Assembly (NCBI GenBank): GCA_018398575.1
Contig: JAGTXZ010000008.1
Span: 124,001-188,000 of the forward strand
Source: Ampelomyces quisqualis
Taxonomy: Eukaryota > Ascomycota > Dothideomycetes > Pleosporales > Phaeosphaeriaceae
Direction: 5' to 3'
DNA length: 64,000 nucleotides
Positions 21,263 through 31,980 of this stretch are shown in pieces (within the stretch, counting starts at the first letter, position 1; every line of letters begins with the position of its first letter). Under the pieces are notes generated by a model. The model worked only from the letters and a program-made list of their open reading frames with translations. It did no database searches and had not been told where the DNA came from. A program made the position numbers and the translations under genes.

Positions 21263-22897
21263 GATATCGCATCACGAAAGAGCTGCAGCAGATGATTGAG
21301 CTGCGCAATGGGCACTGTACTATAGACAGTCGTGCGATGTGCATGAGGCATGTGATCAGGGATCGTCGACCAGATATGAATTGATAGCCGCCGCCAAGGT
21401 CGAAGCCCCAGTATCTAACGATAGAATATTCAAGCATGTGACGGCGGTCTACTTCTGTGCCTCCTCTCCATTCTCACCCTCTTCGTCCCAGTCGTCGTCT
21501 GAGTGGTCCGTTAAGTTAGCTGCATGGTTTATGCAGGTATGCACAAGCCCTACCGGTACCTAGCGGCTTCCCTTAAGCGCTTTGACGTGCGCTAATTGCC
21601 AGCCAAGCATCTAATGGCTAAGCTAAGCCACCTCCGGTCAGCATACGATATTGTCTTTCCCCAGCAGTTAAAATGGCCCACAATCGCGATAAGATAGCCC
21701 TCCAGGGGCGTCGGCAACAGTCGAAACGAGGAGATTCAAGTTTGTCTTTTGTCGATTCCATTCAACCACCAGCCGCCTGCTAATATGCCAGCAGGAATAC
21801 AGGAACCTCCCCGCAGAAGTGCACGACTGAAAATCGACTGTAGCGTATACGCCGAACAACAACATTTACCCACGAAAGCTATTTGTAACGCTGATATTCT
21901 ACAGGATCTAGCTACGACTCGACAATCTAGTGGTCAAGAACGATTTCATAAAGCAGAGGACCTACCCATCGACGTCACGACTGCGCCCTCCCCAAAGCGA
22001 GGAAATTCAAGTGCATCTTCCTCTGCTTTCTAACAACTCTATCCCGCTAACATAAAGATAGCGAAACTGCAATATGCCAGCAAAACCAAGCCGCAGAGAC
22101 CCCGTCGTCAAAGTGCTCGACTGAACAGTGTATCATGCGAGCCGTTTGAGTAGCAAGAGCCTGTCGCCCCATAAAAGGTAAGCTCTAGCGCTCTCTTTCT
22201 ACCAAATCAAGCTGAGCTAACAGAATCAATTTACTACGTCGCAGCCTAAAGAGCGAAAAGGATCACGTGAAGCCGAGAGTCCGTCCGCCAGCGTTCTATA
22301 GAGTCGAGCGATGCTCAAAAAGACTTTGAAAGTATATAGAGTATATTACTATACATAAAGAAGAATTAATTGCTACTATTTGAGTTACTAATAAATAGCG
22401 TAAGCCTCTTGCGCTACGCCTCTCACGCCATGCCTCTCAGAATACCGCTTCCTGTTAAATCTACTGGAGTAATCAGGTTATTGTTAGGTTATTGTTAGAG
22501 GAACCGAGTTATTCTATTCTTTATTAACAGCCAGCATTGCGAGCGTGAAGGGCAGTTCCGTCTCGGTAAATGCAGCGGCATGTACTGGTTTGTCTGCGAA
22601 TGTGCACGCGATGAGTGTGATATATGTGCTGATGCAGGATGTTGAGATGCAAACTACATGGCCGTACTTGGTGGTGCGGCGATGGTCGGCGTGGACAGGA
22701 TGCTTTGAGTGAGAAAGGAACCTTATTAAGGGTTGTAGATGTACATGAATTAAGAAAGAGTGAAAGGAAGTGAGAGAAGACGGTTCGATTTGTGAGCGAA
22801 TCACTACATAGACTGGTCTTCTGGAAGTTTATTCAATGTTTGAAACTGCTTCTATGCCGTCTTGTCCGATAACTCCACGTCTGAACAGCACTGTTCG
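21263..22897. other. Gene-poor stretch with degraded duplicates
   Basis: No intact gene. Two diverged copies of one segment (about 21724-21840 and 21997-22130) share CGAGGARATTCAAGT, AATATGCCAGCA and a PRR(S/Q)SARL coding word. They are annotated separately. 22320-22400 is very A/T rich. 22476-22499 holds two aggttattgtt direct repeats. It reads as repeat or transposon debris between the island and the HAD gene. Confidence 0.55.
21674..22149 (+). repeat. Diverged duplicated segment encoding a PRRSARL motif
   Basis: Copy A covers about 21724-21840 and copy B about 21997-22130. Copy A can be read from ATG 21674, with an intron to AG at 21790, as QEPPRRSARLK. Copy B reads as QRPRRQSARLNS but does not splice in frame. 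RRSARL-type basic motifs occur in many nuclear fungal proteins. A small multi-exon gene is possible, but the second junction fails, so I treat it as a decayed duplication. Confidence 0.35.
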
Positions 22898-24236
22898 TCA
22901 TGACCATTTCTCCTGCGCAACAGCCCAGGAAACTGCGTCCCATACATCGCCCACCTAATCCGGTAGCATTAGTTTCACATGATCATGCATAGAAGGATTT
23001 TCACTCACAGTCTTCCTGGGTTGATGCTCCGGCGTTGTACCTTCAACATACACACCAGTTTGCACCAATATACTCGCCCAATCAGTGCCATAAGGACTCG
23101 TGTAGTTGTTGCCCCCAGCAATGTCACTCGCAGGATTATCGCCAACCATGTAGACACGTCTGAGCGGGCCCAAGTCTTTCTTGTTCGTCTTAGTAATCGC
23201 TTTTCGATGTGCGATCAATCTTTTCTCGGCAAATTCATACGTGGGCTTGTACGGTTTGCCCATGACAATCTTCTGCAACTCAACGCCTTTGGCCGGACCG
23301 CCTGTTATAGCAGCCCAGATGCCCTCGAGCGCCTCGCGGAAGCCTCCCTGACCGAGACGCGGCAGATGATACTTCGCTGCCCATAGCAGGTCCGGATTGG
23401 AAAAGTATACAGGCGGCTGGTTGTCCTGCTGGTAGCCATTGTTCGGCAAGCTTGTGTCGCCATTCTTGCTCGAAAGCGTGCCGAGGACACCGCCCGAGGA
23501 CAGCAAGACGTCTTTCATGATTTGCGCATCGAGACCCCAGTCGCGTGGGTCGTTGTACACGAACACGGCATCGATGCGGAGGGAGGTCGATGGGGAAGAG
23601 GGGTCGATGGGTGCTGGCAATGGGCGTGTGAACTCGCTATAGTAGGGCAGTAACTGCTGAGAGAAAGGCCAAACATCGGGATACGCCGACAGGATATCAG
23701 CAGGGGTAACTACAGTCTTGAAGCTGGTTGGAGTTAGTACGCGTGCGAGCCGACATTGTGCATCATCGCGCACCCATATGCCTCAGCCACCTTTCTACAT
23801 TTGTCGCCATCTCCACCAACCACCATAACAGTCTTGTCCTTGTACTGGTCCATGTCTGCAAAAGGCGTATGGCTTTGGACGAACATGCTAGTGTCTATCC
23901 GGACATCCAGCTTGCTGCTCAAGTCGGCCACACGCTCCGACTCGTGCTTGCCGCCGCCATTTGTGAGGAGGATGAAGGGTATGTGCTGCGACTGGAGATA
24001 CGAAAGGGCCTTGGTAGCTCGAGGCAGGGGATCGGAACTTCGCACAAGCACTCCATCGATACTGACGGCCGTCAGTGGTGGTGGGAGGCAGATGCGGCGG
24101 GCATGCAACTCAACTCAAAAGCGAATGCGAATTCGGGGACTTTCGAGACCGCAGCTACAGTTTGCAGTGCGCGACGCGCATTGAAGCGCAAGCCATGGGA
24201 TTGAGGAAGTCTCCATGTGTGACGGAGGGCCAACAT
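22898..24236 (-). CDS. HAD-superfamily phosphatase, CECR5/HDHD5 (YKR070W) type, mitochondrial
   Basis: Exons 24236-24115, 24061-23774, 23723-23009 and 22954-22898 give 393 residues. HAD motif I is rebuilt across the first intron as FAFDIDGVLVRSSDPLP. Motif II is FILLTNGGGKHESERV. The cap region holds DAVFVYNDPRDWGLDAQIM. The late motif is VYMVGDNPASDIAGGNNY. The C-terminal exon gives VGDVWDAVSWAV, the usual end of the family. The N-terminus (MLALRHTWRLPQSHGLRFNARRA) is basic with no acidic residue, as for a mitochondrial presequence. The conserved frame extends upstream of 24236 but without an ATG. The substrate of this phosphatase group is not established. Confidence 0.88.
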
Positions 24237-24893
24237 TCTCGTAGCTGGGCTCAACTCGAAGACTCGGTCGCGGATAGGGAGTTGCAATAGCGGGCACCGT
24301 TAGTCAGCCCTATATAATCTCAACCTCCCCCACGCCTGTTGCCATTCATATTTCCACGCATCAACATGATCACATACCCACAGACATCGTGCAAATTTGG
24401 AGGTCCACGTATTCAAGAAACGATACTTCGATGAACTCATGCAGCGGTTTTGTCTCGCCTTTTTTAGAATATTGAGGTGTTACTAAAAACATCATGTTAA
24501 AGTCACGCACCCTCAGCAGCGTTCGTGTACTCCACCACTTGAACATTTAGTACGTCAAATATACGAGCACATTGAGTCAGAGGATAAAAACCAAGATCCA
24601 GACGCACGAAAGCATTACCTCCTTTCCGCGGCCCACTGGCTACGCTGTCCGCGCTCAAATCGAAGAGTATGAGTGGATGTGAGAGTAGGGTTGATATTTT
24701 TGAAACTCATCGCTAATTAAATTGGAGGTATAGTAAGGAGAAAGCAAGCTGCGACGTTACATTCATCTCAGCTCTAAGAAATCGACCAACAGGTCGTGAA
24801 CGCATGCTCGGAAGGGATGTTATTCGTGGTATCATGTGCGCATTCACAACGCCGTGCGCACGAGGTGGAGTGAGGCAAATATCCGGATGCCAC
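24237..24893. other. Intergenic, nothing recognised
   Basis: This holds the promoter of the HAD gene and the downstream region of the opsin gene. No domain or RNA gene was seen. Confidence 0.5.
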
Positions 24894-26081
24894 TTAGACA
24901 GCAGTGGTAGCACCACTGGCAACGTGTGGCACGGTGCTGCTGTTGTTGGTGTCACCGTTGGTGGCTCCGTTAGGGGTAGCATTGTTCACTGCAGGTGCGT
25001 TTGTAATGCTCTCCTACGACAGAATTAGAAATGTTGCAACAGATGGCAAGTGTGATTTATGCCTACCGAACGGCGCTGCTTCTCGTGAATAAGCGCATCA
25101 CCATCGTAGTCCTTGATCGCAAGGCCAAGACGAGCAGGGTCAATGTTCCTGTGTCCCCAGATGAGGAGAGCACCGAAGATAGGCTTAGCCAGGAAGTCTA
25201 AGACACCGTAGAAGACAGCTTCAGAGTCGGGCGAGATAAGGTTGCCTCCCTCGCAGATACCCCATGCAATTGGGTACAAGATCCCTGCACGATGCATATT
25301 AGCACTACCTTGACAACAGAGTGTGGTACCACTTACAGAGGAATGCAGTCATCGATCCGCAAATGGTGAAAGCTCGCTCGATATCGCGTCCGTAAGCACG
25401 AGCATGAAGACGTGCCTCCCAGACAAGCTGGTAGACAATGTATACGAGCGCAAAGCACCCAAAGACAAAGTAACCCCACTTGTAGTCCGAGACGACGAGC
25501 GCACCAACAAGACCAGTCAGAATCATGATCTCGTCAACAATGATGGTCCATAGGATAGTCGGCCAAGGCATTCCAGCAGTGAGCAAGAGATCGAGGAGAA
25601 GGAGAGGCGTAGTAATGAACCAATCAATGTAACGGACATAGTAGATGGATCGATAGGTTCCTCGCACAACGGGGTTGCTGCGCTGGTACTCAACGCGAAT
25701 GGGAGTAAAGCCGAGGTTAGATCCCATGGTGAAGTATGCAATGGCTGCAACGAACACTACGGCAGCAGTAATGTAGTGAAAGACGCGCTCGCGGCGCTCC
25801 CTACGCATGCCGAGTCCGATGAAACAGAAGCCAGAGACTGTGTGCGTTAGTGTCAGCGCACAACTCGTGAATTATATGATCTGGCGAATACGTACAAGCC
25901 ATGGCCGCGCAGATGGCAAAGTAAAAATCTGAGCCATGGGAAGTAATTGCGATGTCTGCAGTGGCTCCGTTGACAGTGTTGCCTGTGCCATCTCGTATTA
26001 GTGAATGCTTTCATGTAATGAGATTTGAGAGAGTGTACCATTAACGCTGACAGCATTGTTTGCTCTTGGGAAAAGCGTCAT
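24894..26081 (-). CDS. carO: Microbial-type rhodopsin (fungal opsin, proton-pump residues)
   Basis: Exons 26081-26039, 25982-25896, 25837-25337, 25284-25067 and 25013-24894 give 322 residues. It is a seven-helix retinal protein. The helix C motif RYIDWFITTPLLLLDLLL supplies Asp115, Thr119 and Asp126, matching bacteriorhodopsin D85, T89 and D96. Helix G YGVLDFLAKPIFG supplies Asp240 and the Schiff-base Lys244. With both carboxylates present, the sequence fits a light-driven outward proton pump of the CarO/Leptosphaeria type rather than a sensory NOP-1-like opsin with a changed donor. A polar Asn/Thr-rich tail (NNATPNGATNGDTNNSS) ends the protein. It lies 1.09 kb from a carotenoid oxygenase and 3.7 kb from CarRA, matching the Fusarium car cluster. 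The symbol is by analogy. Confidence 0.92.
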
Positions 26082-27167
26082 GATTGCTGAGGCCTCACGG
26101 TATCTTACACACGAGGTATGCGAAGGGTGGAGAAGCTTCTTATTCTACGGGCAATCGGCGAATTCTGGGCGCAAAGGCCTTCGTATGCATATAGATCAGA
26201 CATGATGGCATGCTATCGTCATGACGACATTCTGCGTAGTGCCAAATAGGTGGTGTGATTGGTGCGCAATGGCACTGCATAGTGCTTCATGGATGCCCGC
26301 ATCGTCCATCGACACGGCGAAGATCGACTGTCCTGATCGTAGACGTGAAATTTATTCCCATAGCCACCATAGCCACCCAATGGGAGAAGTGTCCCTGATT
26401 TGGCGACAGGGGTCGGTTTGTCTTCTGGCCTTGTGATCCATCTGCAGCGGGCTGTACCGGCATGCGTCAATATCGTGAACGTAATCATGCAGGGGGGTAG
26501 CTAGCCCAGTGCAGCTAAAGCCCGGGAATTCCGGTCTGTGCGTCCTAACGTTAAGCTTTTCTTTGGAGCTTGCCTTGACCACAAAAGAATGTCTATTCTA
26601 CGTTAGGCCCTGCAGCTTTGCGAACTGAAAATTTGCATCTGATTTCTCACTCAACCAAAAGTCTCTGCGGCTCTGCGTATAACCGCACTGTCAAACGTTT
26701 CTTAGCTTAACCCAATACTAAAATAAAATTGTGCCGCAGAAGTGCTCTCCTGATTATTAGTAGAACATCAAAACACTGCCAAGACAGATTTGAATTACCA
26801 ATTTCTCTCTCACTACTGCTCTAAAACACCTGTCAGCTTCTGTTATCAATGCTCTGCTCTAGAGCTTTAGAGATTTTCATGATTATCACACGATAGAACA
26901 AGCGACCGGAACAGTGCACGCGTAGGTGGATGGCCCAGATAGGCTAGGCCAAGAAACTTTACACTAGTATCCAACGATGGCTGTTTAAGATGCACCATCG
27001 TAGACGTGATGTAATTGTGAACGAGACAAAGTAGATGCGTCATATTCCCGGACCATGATCAGATTGCCGGGAGTTATCCGATGCCGAGAAATTGGTAAGT
27101 CAACTACATATTCAGATTTGATCTCGATGACACTAGCTACAAGTGGTCCAGGAAAAATTCAAACGTC
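26082..27167. promoter_or_regulatory. Intergenic region upstream of the opsin gene
   Basis: About 1.1 kb between the opsin start and the carotenoid oxygenase stop (both genes on the minus strand). It must contain the opsin promoter. No remnant of a phytoene desaturase, which is clustered here in Fusarium, can be read in any frame. Confidence 0.6.
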
Positions 27168-29318
27168 TCATCCTAGAGAATTGATCAATTTGGTCCTCAG
27201 CCAGCTACCCCTGGTTGATGGCCGGGGTTCTTGGATGGTCCTCAGTGTTTGTACTTCTCGTTGGCGTCTGATGTGCTCTTCGCTGAACCAATTGCCGTGC
27301 AATCCATAAGGTACCCTTGTCGGTAGTTGGATCTTGCAGACGACGTCGCACATCGTCTTTGCATCTACAACCCATAGTTCGCTCTGGGCATCGTCTCTGC
27401 ACTCTCCAGCTTTGTTGAGCTGGTCTTCGTTGAAGACATACAAAACAAGATAACCGTCATCCTCAGCAAAGTTTGAACCCGGGCTTCCACTCTGGCGTGG
27501 AATGAATCTTGGCTCTTGGCCGAAGTGGTTTGGAGGAAGCCTGAATGTCTTGATCGGGTCCTCCAAATCCGTCGAAGCCATTATCTGATCAATGCTACGG
27601 TCATCGACACAGCCTGTTACGGAAGTGGGAGGCGAGCGTTGTGCCTGAGCGAGAAGAGCCTTGACGTCCATTTTTACAATAAGATCGATCTTTGTAGCTT
27701 TTCCTAGAGCTGCCCCGAATGACTCATCTGTAGTGCTGCAACCATAGATGTACTTAGCATTCATCATATCAGCTAGAGGCGACACCGTAGGAAACTCGAA
27801 CGGAATGCCTGATAGTGCGAACTGATGGGTAATTGTATTTGCAGCTCTGGATGCCATCGCAAAACGATAGTAGTATAGACGACATTGCTCTTCGTCGTCA
27901 TGTGACATGGGAATCTGCGGGCGAACACTGCTGGAGCCCTCTGGATCATCTTGAGACAGCAAAGGCGACGTCTCATCGGAAGAAAATTTCTCGGGGTCCA
28001 CAAATTCGGGCTCATTATCGTATTTGGCGAAGAAAGACATGCGTCTAGACTTCTCCCGGGCCTTGTGATCGGGATGAGGAGGTGGCACTATGTTACCAGC
28101 GCTGAAGACGACAGAGGAGGATGTCATGCGACAGGCCAGGAGATTGACGGCAGTCACTCGACCTTCCAAATCGTATTCGTCCCAAGTATTAGCTGTGTGA
28201 AAAATGCAGCAACCTGCAGCTTCAAACCATCGCACTGCTGCTGGGTCGTACCGAGGAAAGACACCGAACCTGGATGGTTTTTTGGGCTCGTACAAAACGA
28301 CAGGGTTGTTCTTAGCCAGGTTCAAGGGCGTAAGCGACAGTGGCAGATCGAGGATGACACTGTGATCTTTTGATACACCGAAGTCATGCATGAGCTTCCC
28401 ACCAGAACAACCCGGCACAGGAGCACTCATGATTTGTCGCTGTTTCGAGTCCCTGGTTGTCGTGTTGTCTTTTGGTGGGACGAGCGAGTAATGGACGTAT
28501 GGCGGCGCGAAGCTGCAGTGAAAGAGAACCATTTCGCCGCTCTTTTGGTCAACTTTGGGATGGCCAGTTGTCCATTCTTTCATCCAGCTGAGCAGTCCTG
28601 TTCCTCCAAACGTAGCTTTCGACTCTGGCGTGCTCGTTTCACAGGCATCTGTACTTTGCTCGCCTTCTGCCTTACTTCCGTCGAACCAGCCAACAGTTTC
28701 CAAGCTGGGCAGAGTGACTCGCATGGGGGGCCCACTTTCGCAGGTCGCCAGGGCTCGTCCATCGTGAAAGAGGATGCTAGTGTTTGCAACACTGATCCTC
28801 TTGATTGCGGTGTGCGTCCGTGAGCAATGTGTCAAGATTACAATCAAAACTGTCCGCAGAATCCTCCACAGTATTAGGAAAAGCCTGGACAGAGGATTTA
28901 CGAGGGTCGCGATGCTGGGCAGTATGGGTGTTTGTAATGTGCTGTTCTCGACCGCTGCGAGATAGACGTCCGTGAGGATGTACTGGTTGACGAAATGGGG
29001 CACGGCTTTGTTAGCATCGCCGGAGGATCGCTCAAACCAAACTCCGGAGAGCATGCCGTCGCCATCGAACCAGTGAGCTTCGCGTCCAAGATCTGAATTG
29101 GTTGCTGGGTTTCCACCGTTCCTAACGTACATGCCCCCGAGCAGCTCGGTAGGGATGTCTCCCGTCCATGTCACAGGTGTCGGGGACCATGCTTTCGTTA
29201 CGGGTGCAAAATTACCCGCGAGGTAGCTGTGCGATGTTAGCAATGTTGGGTTGTCCGAGTGGCGTATCACACACGGATGGCTTGGTGTTGTCGGCTTTCG
29301 GCGTCCGGGGGTGGACAT
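27168..29318 (-). CDS. carX: Carotenoid cleavage oxygenase, CarX-like (retinal-forming)
   Basis: Intronless gene of 716 residues, close to the roughly 700-residue CarX enzymes and longer than the apocarotenoid enzyme CarT. The family folds as a seven-bladed propeller with a non-heme iron held by four histidines. The candidates are His253 (TGHPKVDQ), His311 (LMHDFGVSKDH), His374 (CCIFHTANTWDEYD) and His674 (PYGLHGNWF), all present. Other landmarks are GMYVRNGGNP, HWFDGDGM and RFGVFPRYDP. A hydrophobic stretch at about 140-165 (LFLILWRILRTVLIVIL) may associate with membrane lipid. Clustering with an opsin and CarRA supports symmetric beta-carotene cleavage to retinal. Biochemical specificity is inferred. 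It is divergent from carRA over 497 bp. Confidence 0.9.
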   Translation of the reverse strand: MSTPGRRKPTTPSHPCVIRHSDNPTLLTSHSYLAGNFAPVTKAWSPTPVTWTGDIPTELLGGMYVRNGGNPATNSDLGREAHWFDGDGMLSGVWFERSSGDANKAVPHFVNQYILTDVYLAAVENSTLQTPILPSIATLVNPLSRLFLILWRILRTVLIVILTHCSRTHTAIKRISVANTSILFHDGRALATCESGPPMRVTLPSLETVGWFDGSKAEGEQSTDACETSTPESKATFGGTGLLSWMKEWTTGHPKVDQKSGEMVLFHCSFAPPYVHYSLVPPKDNTTTRDSKQRQIMSAPVPGCSGGKLMHDFGVSKDHSVILDLPLSLTPLNLAKNNPVVLYEPKKPSRFGVFPRYDPAAVRWFEAAGCCIFHTANTWDEYDLEGRVTAVNLLACRMTSSSVVFSAGNIVPPPHPDHKAREKSRRMSFFAKYDNEPEFVDPEKFSSDETSPLLSQDDPEGSSSVRPQIPMSHDDEEQCRLYYYRFAMASRAANTITHQFALSGIPFEFPTVSPLADMMNAKYIYGCSTTDESFGAALGKATKIDLIVKMDVKALLAQAQRSPPTSVTGCVDDRSIDQIMASTDLEDPIKTFRLPPNHFGQEPRFIPRQSGSPGSNFAEDDGYLVLYVFNEDQLNKAGECRDDAQSELWVVDAKTMCDVVCKIQLPTRVPYGLHGNWFSEEHIRRQREVQTLRTIQEPRPSTRGSWLRTKLINSLG

Positions 29319-29815
29319 GATGGGAAGTCAGATCTTGGACACATGGGGAATGTGGCAGAAGAAAGCTGAGGCTGGGAAGTTTTGCAGCAGACCTCATTTC
29401 GAGTCCATGATGAAGTCGGGCGCTACCGGCAGGCCAGAGCAGGTAGCGTGTTGCAGTGCAACGATGTGCCCATCATGATGCAATGCCGTTCAAGCAGGCC
29501 GCGGTGCCGGATCCATGTCAGTAGTCCAGGCCGCCGGCGCGGTGGATAGCCTGAGCACAGGCAGATGGCCAAATGGGAGTCGTGACGTCAACCGAAGCTT
29601 GTCTTGGCCGCTATGCCCTTCGCGGCACGTGCGAGCCTCGCGCCGGCATCCGCGACTCAACGAAGCTGCAATCTGAGCCACCATGGCCGGCTTACGCTTT
29701 GCTCGTTGTGTGCCTGGCACTATCCTGCCACGGTTTAGCTTGTTGCATCTGCGCCGGAACCCTCGAATCGACGCGCATCACGTCGGGTACACTTCAGATT
29801 CCAACCGCCGACACC
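29319..29815. promoter_or_regulatory. Bidirectional promoter region of carX and carRA
   Basis: 497 bp between the two divergent start codons. Co-regulation (typically by light in related fungi) is expected from the arrangement. I did not identify a specific light-response element with confidence. Confidence 0.6.
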
Positions 29816-31727
29816 ATGGGCTTTGACTATGCGATTGTGTACGTGAACAACAAAACTACCCGTGAAGCCCCCCACTAATCAGTGCGCGTAGCCATCTCAA
29901 GTACAACATACCGCCTGCCGTGCTGCTGACTTTGCTCTACCGGCCGCTGTTCACCAAACTCGATGCCTTCAAGGTCGCCTTTCTCGTAACCGTACGTCCA
30001 TGCGCCGTGATCCAAAGTATGATCCTTAACAACGACAGGTCGCCGTTGTCGCGACAATACCATGGGATTCTTACCTTATTCGCGCGCGCATCTGGAGCTA
30101 TCCAGGCCATGTCATCATCGGCCCAACCCTATGTGATATCCCTCTTGAAGAGGTGTTTTTCTTCTTCATCCAAACGTACAATACCACCTTCTTGTACTTG
30201 ATACTTAGCAAGCCCACATACCAACCCGCCTTCCTACGCGCCGGCACGCCATCCTCCGGTGCGCCTTGGAAATATCAGAAGATTGCAGGACAACTGTTTC
30301 TAGTTGGCGCGACCATATGGGCTTGGTTGCGCGTCCGGGAGAACAGCGTTGGCACCTACGCGGGGCTCATAGTCGTCTGGGCAGCTCCCATCATATTGCT
30401 ACAATGGTAGGGCATTTCTCCCAAGTGCGTTCGATCATGGCACTAATGTGGCCCCAGGACGCTGGCCTACCAGTTCATCCTCGGACTTCCGCTCTCCAAC
30501 ACGCTTTTGCCGATCGCGCTTCCGACCTTATATCTGTGGATGGTGGACACCTTGGCCCTGCGTAGAGGCACATGGGTTATTAGCACGGGAACCAAATATG
30601 GTGTGCACTTGTGGGATGGCCTGGAAGTTGAGGAGGCTCTCTTCTTTCTCGTGACCAACACGCTGATAGTCTTCGGTCAAGTGGCTTTTGACAATGCCCT
30701 GGCTGTGCTGTACACATTTCCATCGCTGTTTCCTAGCCCGCCGGTTCTACCCTCACCAGCGCACTTGATGCAAGCCCTTTGGATCTCGCCTTTCGACTAC
30801 GATGCCGAACGACTCGCAGGTCTCCAGGACGCCGTGCTACGCTTAAAGCGCAAAAGCCGAAGCTTTTACCTAGCTTCGTCAACCTTCCCTGGACTCTTAC
30901 GTACGGACCTCTTGTTACTCTACTCGTTCTGCCGAGTTGCGGATGATTTAGTAGATAACGCCGCCACAGTCGAGGAAGCCAAAGGATGGATATCCAAGCT
31001 CCATGAATTCCTTGACCATGTTTACCGCGCCTCGAAAGAGGATAGCTCTGCATCAGCTGAGGCTTTGTCTGAGTCCTTCCCGCCCGAAACGCGCTCGGCG
31101 CTTCTACAGCTCCCAGCTGCTAGGTTGCCTCGCCAACCACTTCAGGACTTGTTGCATGGCTTCGAGATGGACCTGGCTTTCAATAACTCCTCGCCTATCA
31201 AGACCGAAAACGATTTACGCTTGTACTCTGAGAGGGTGGCGGGTACGGTGGCCCAGATGTGCATTGAGCTGATCTTCCACTTATACCCCAGTAACATGTC
31301 TCCTGGTCAGCAACGTAAGGTGGTAGATGCTGGGGATCGAGTGGGAATCGCGCTCCAATACGTCAACATCGCACGAGACATCACCGTGGACACGTACATT
31401 GGACGAGTTTACCTTCCATTGGACTGGTTGCGAGAAGCTGGCATATCCTATGACCAGGCTCTCAGTGCTCCCAACGACCCACTGATGGAGGGGTTGCGCA
31501 CAAAATTGCTGGACAACGCCTTTTCATTATATAAGGGAGCTAGAGGTGCGATAGAAAGTCTACCGGTCGAGGCTCGAGGTCCCATCCGTGTCGCTGTAGA
31601 GAGTTACATGGAGATCGGGAGGACCTTGAGAAGGAAAGGCTACACTGTGAAAGCTGGCCGGGCAACGGTGCCAAAATGGCGTCGGATTGTAGTCGCGTGG
31701 AAAACATTAAATAAGCGTAGTGCTTGA
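29816..31727 (+). CDS. carRA: Bifunctional lycopene cyclase / phytoene synthase
   Basis: Exons 29816-29838, 29892-29991, 30039-30406 and 30458-31727 give 586 residues. The N-terminal half is the membrane-bound lycopene cyclase (CarR), with hydrophobic helices and the repeated cyclase motifs DIPLEEVFFFFIQTYNT and GLEVEEALFFLVTNTLI (the conserved E-E-x-x-F/L-F patterns). The C-terminal half (from about 285) is phytoene synthase (CarA), beginning RKSRSFYLASSTFPG. Its first Asp-rich motif is RVADDLVDNA and the second is YVNIARDITVDTYIGRVYLP. It condenses two geranylgeranyl-PP to phytoene and later cyclises lycopene ends. The first exon encodes only seven complete codons, and its splice is supported by the conserved HLKYNIPPAV. 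Length matches Neurospora AL-2 and Fusarium CarRA. Confidence 0.95.
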
Positions 31728-31980
31728 GGTCTTTGTGCTGCATAGTTTTGCATACAATCACTCAAGCGATACATGGTGAGCTCGACGTCACATCGGGTAT
31801 AATTGTGGAAATCGGAGATAGCCAGAAGCTTGGCGCACGTGCTTCCTTCCTTGAACCTGCATGTACGCCTAATGTATATACATACATCCCTGCTGAATAT
31901 TCTAGTCACGGCATCCCGCCTCGAACATCTCGACGTGATTACGATTTGATCGATTCTATAAACCTGGACTGCAGCTCACC

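Noticed and set aside
22514..22804. 96-codon minus-strand frame near the HAD gene
   Set aside because: No domain, unusual composition, and placed in A/T-rich repeat debris.
24237..24287. Upstream extension of the HAD phosphatase
   Set aside because: It would need a TTG start. The ATG at 24236 gives a good presequence.
29881..30201. Separate small gene on the plus strand inside the carRA start
   Set aside because: The correct carRA frame, with its conserved residues, runs through here after splicing.
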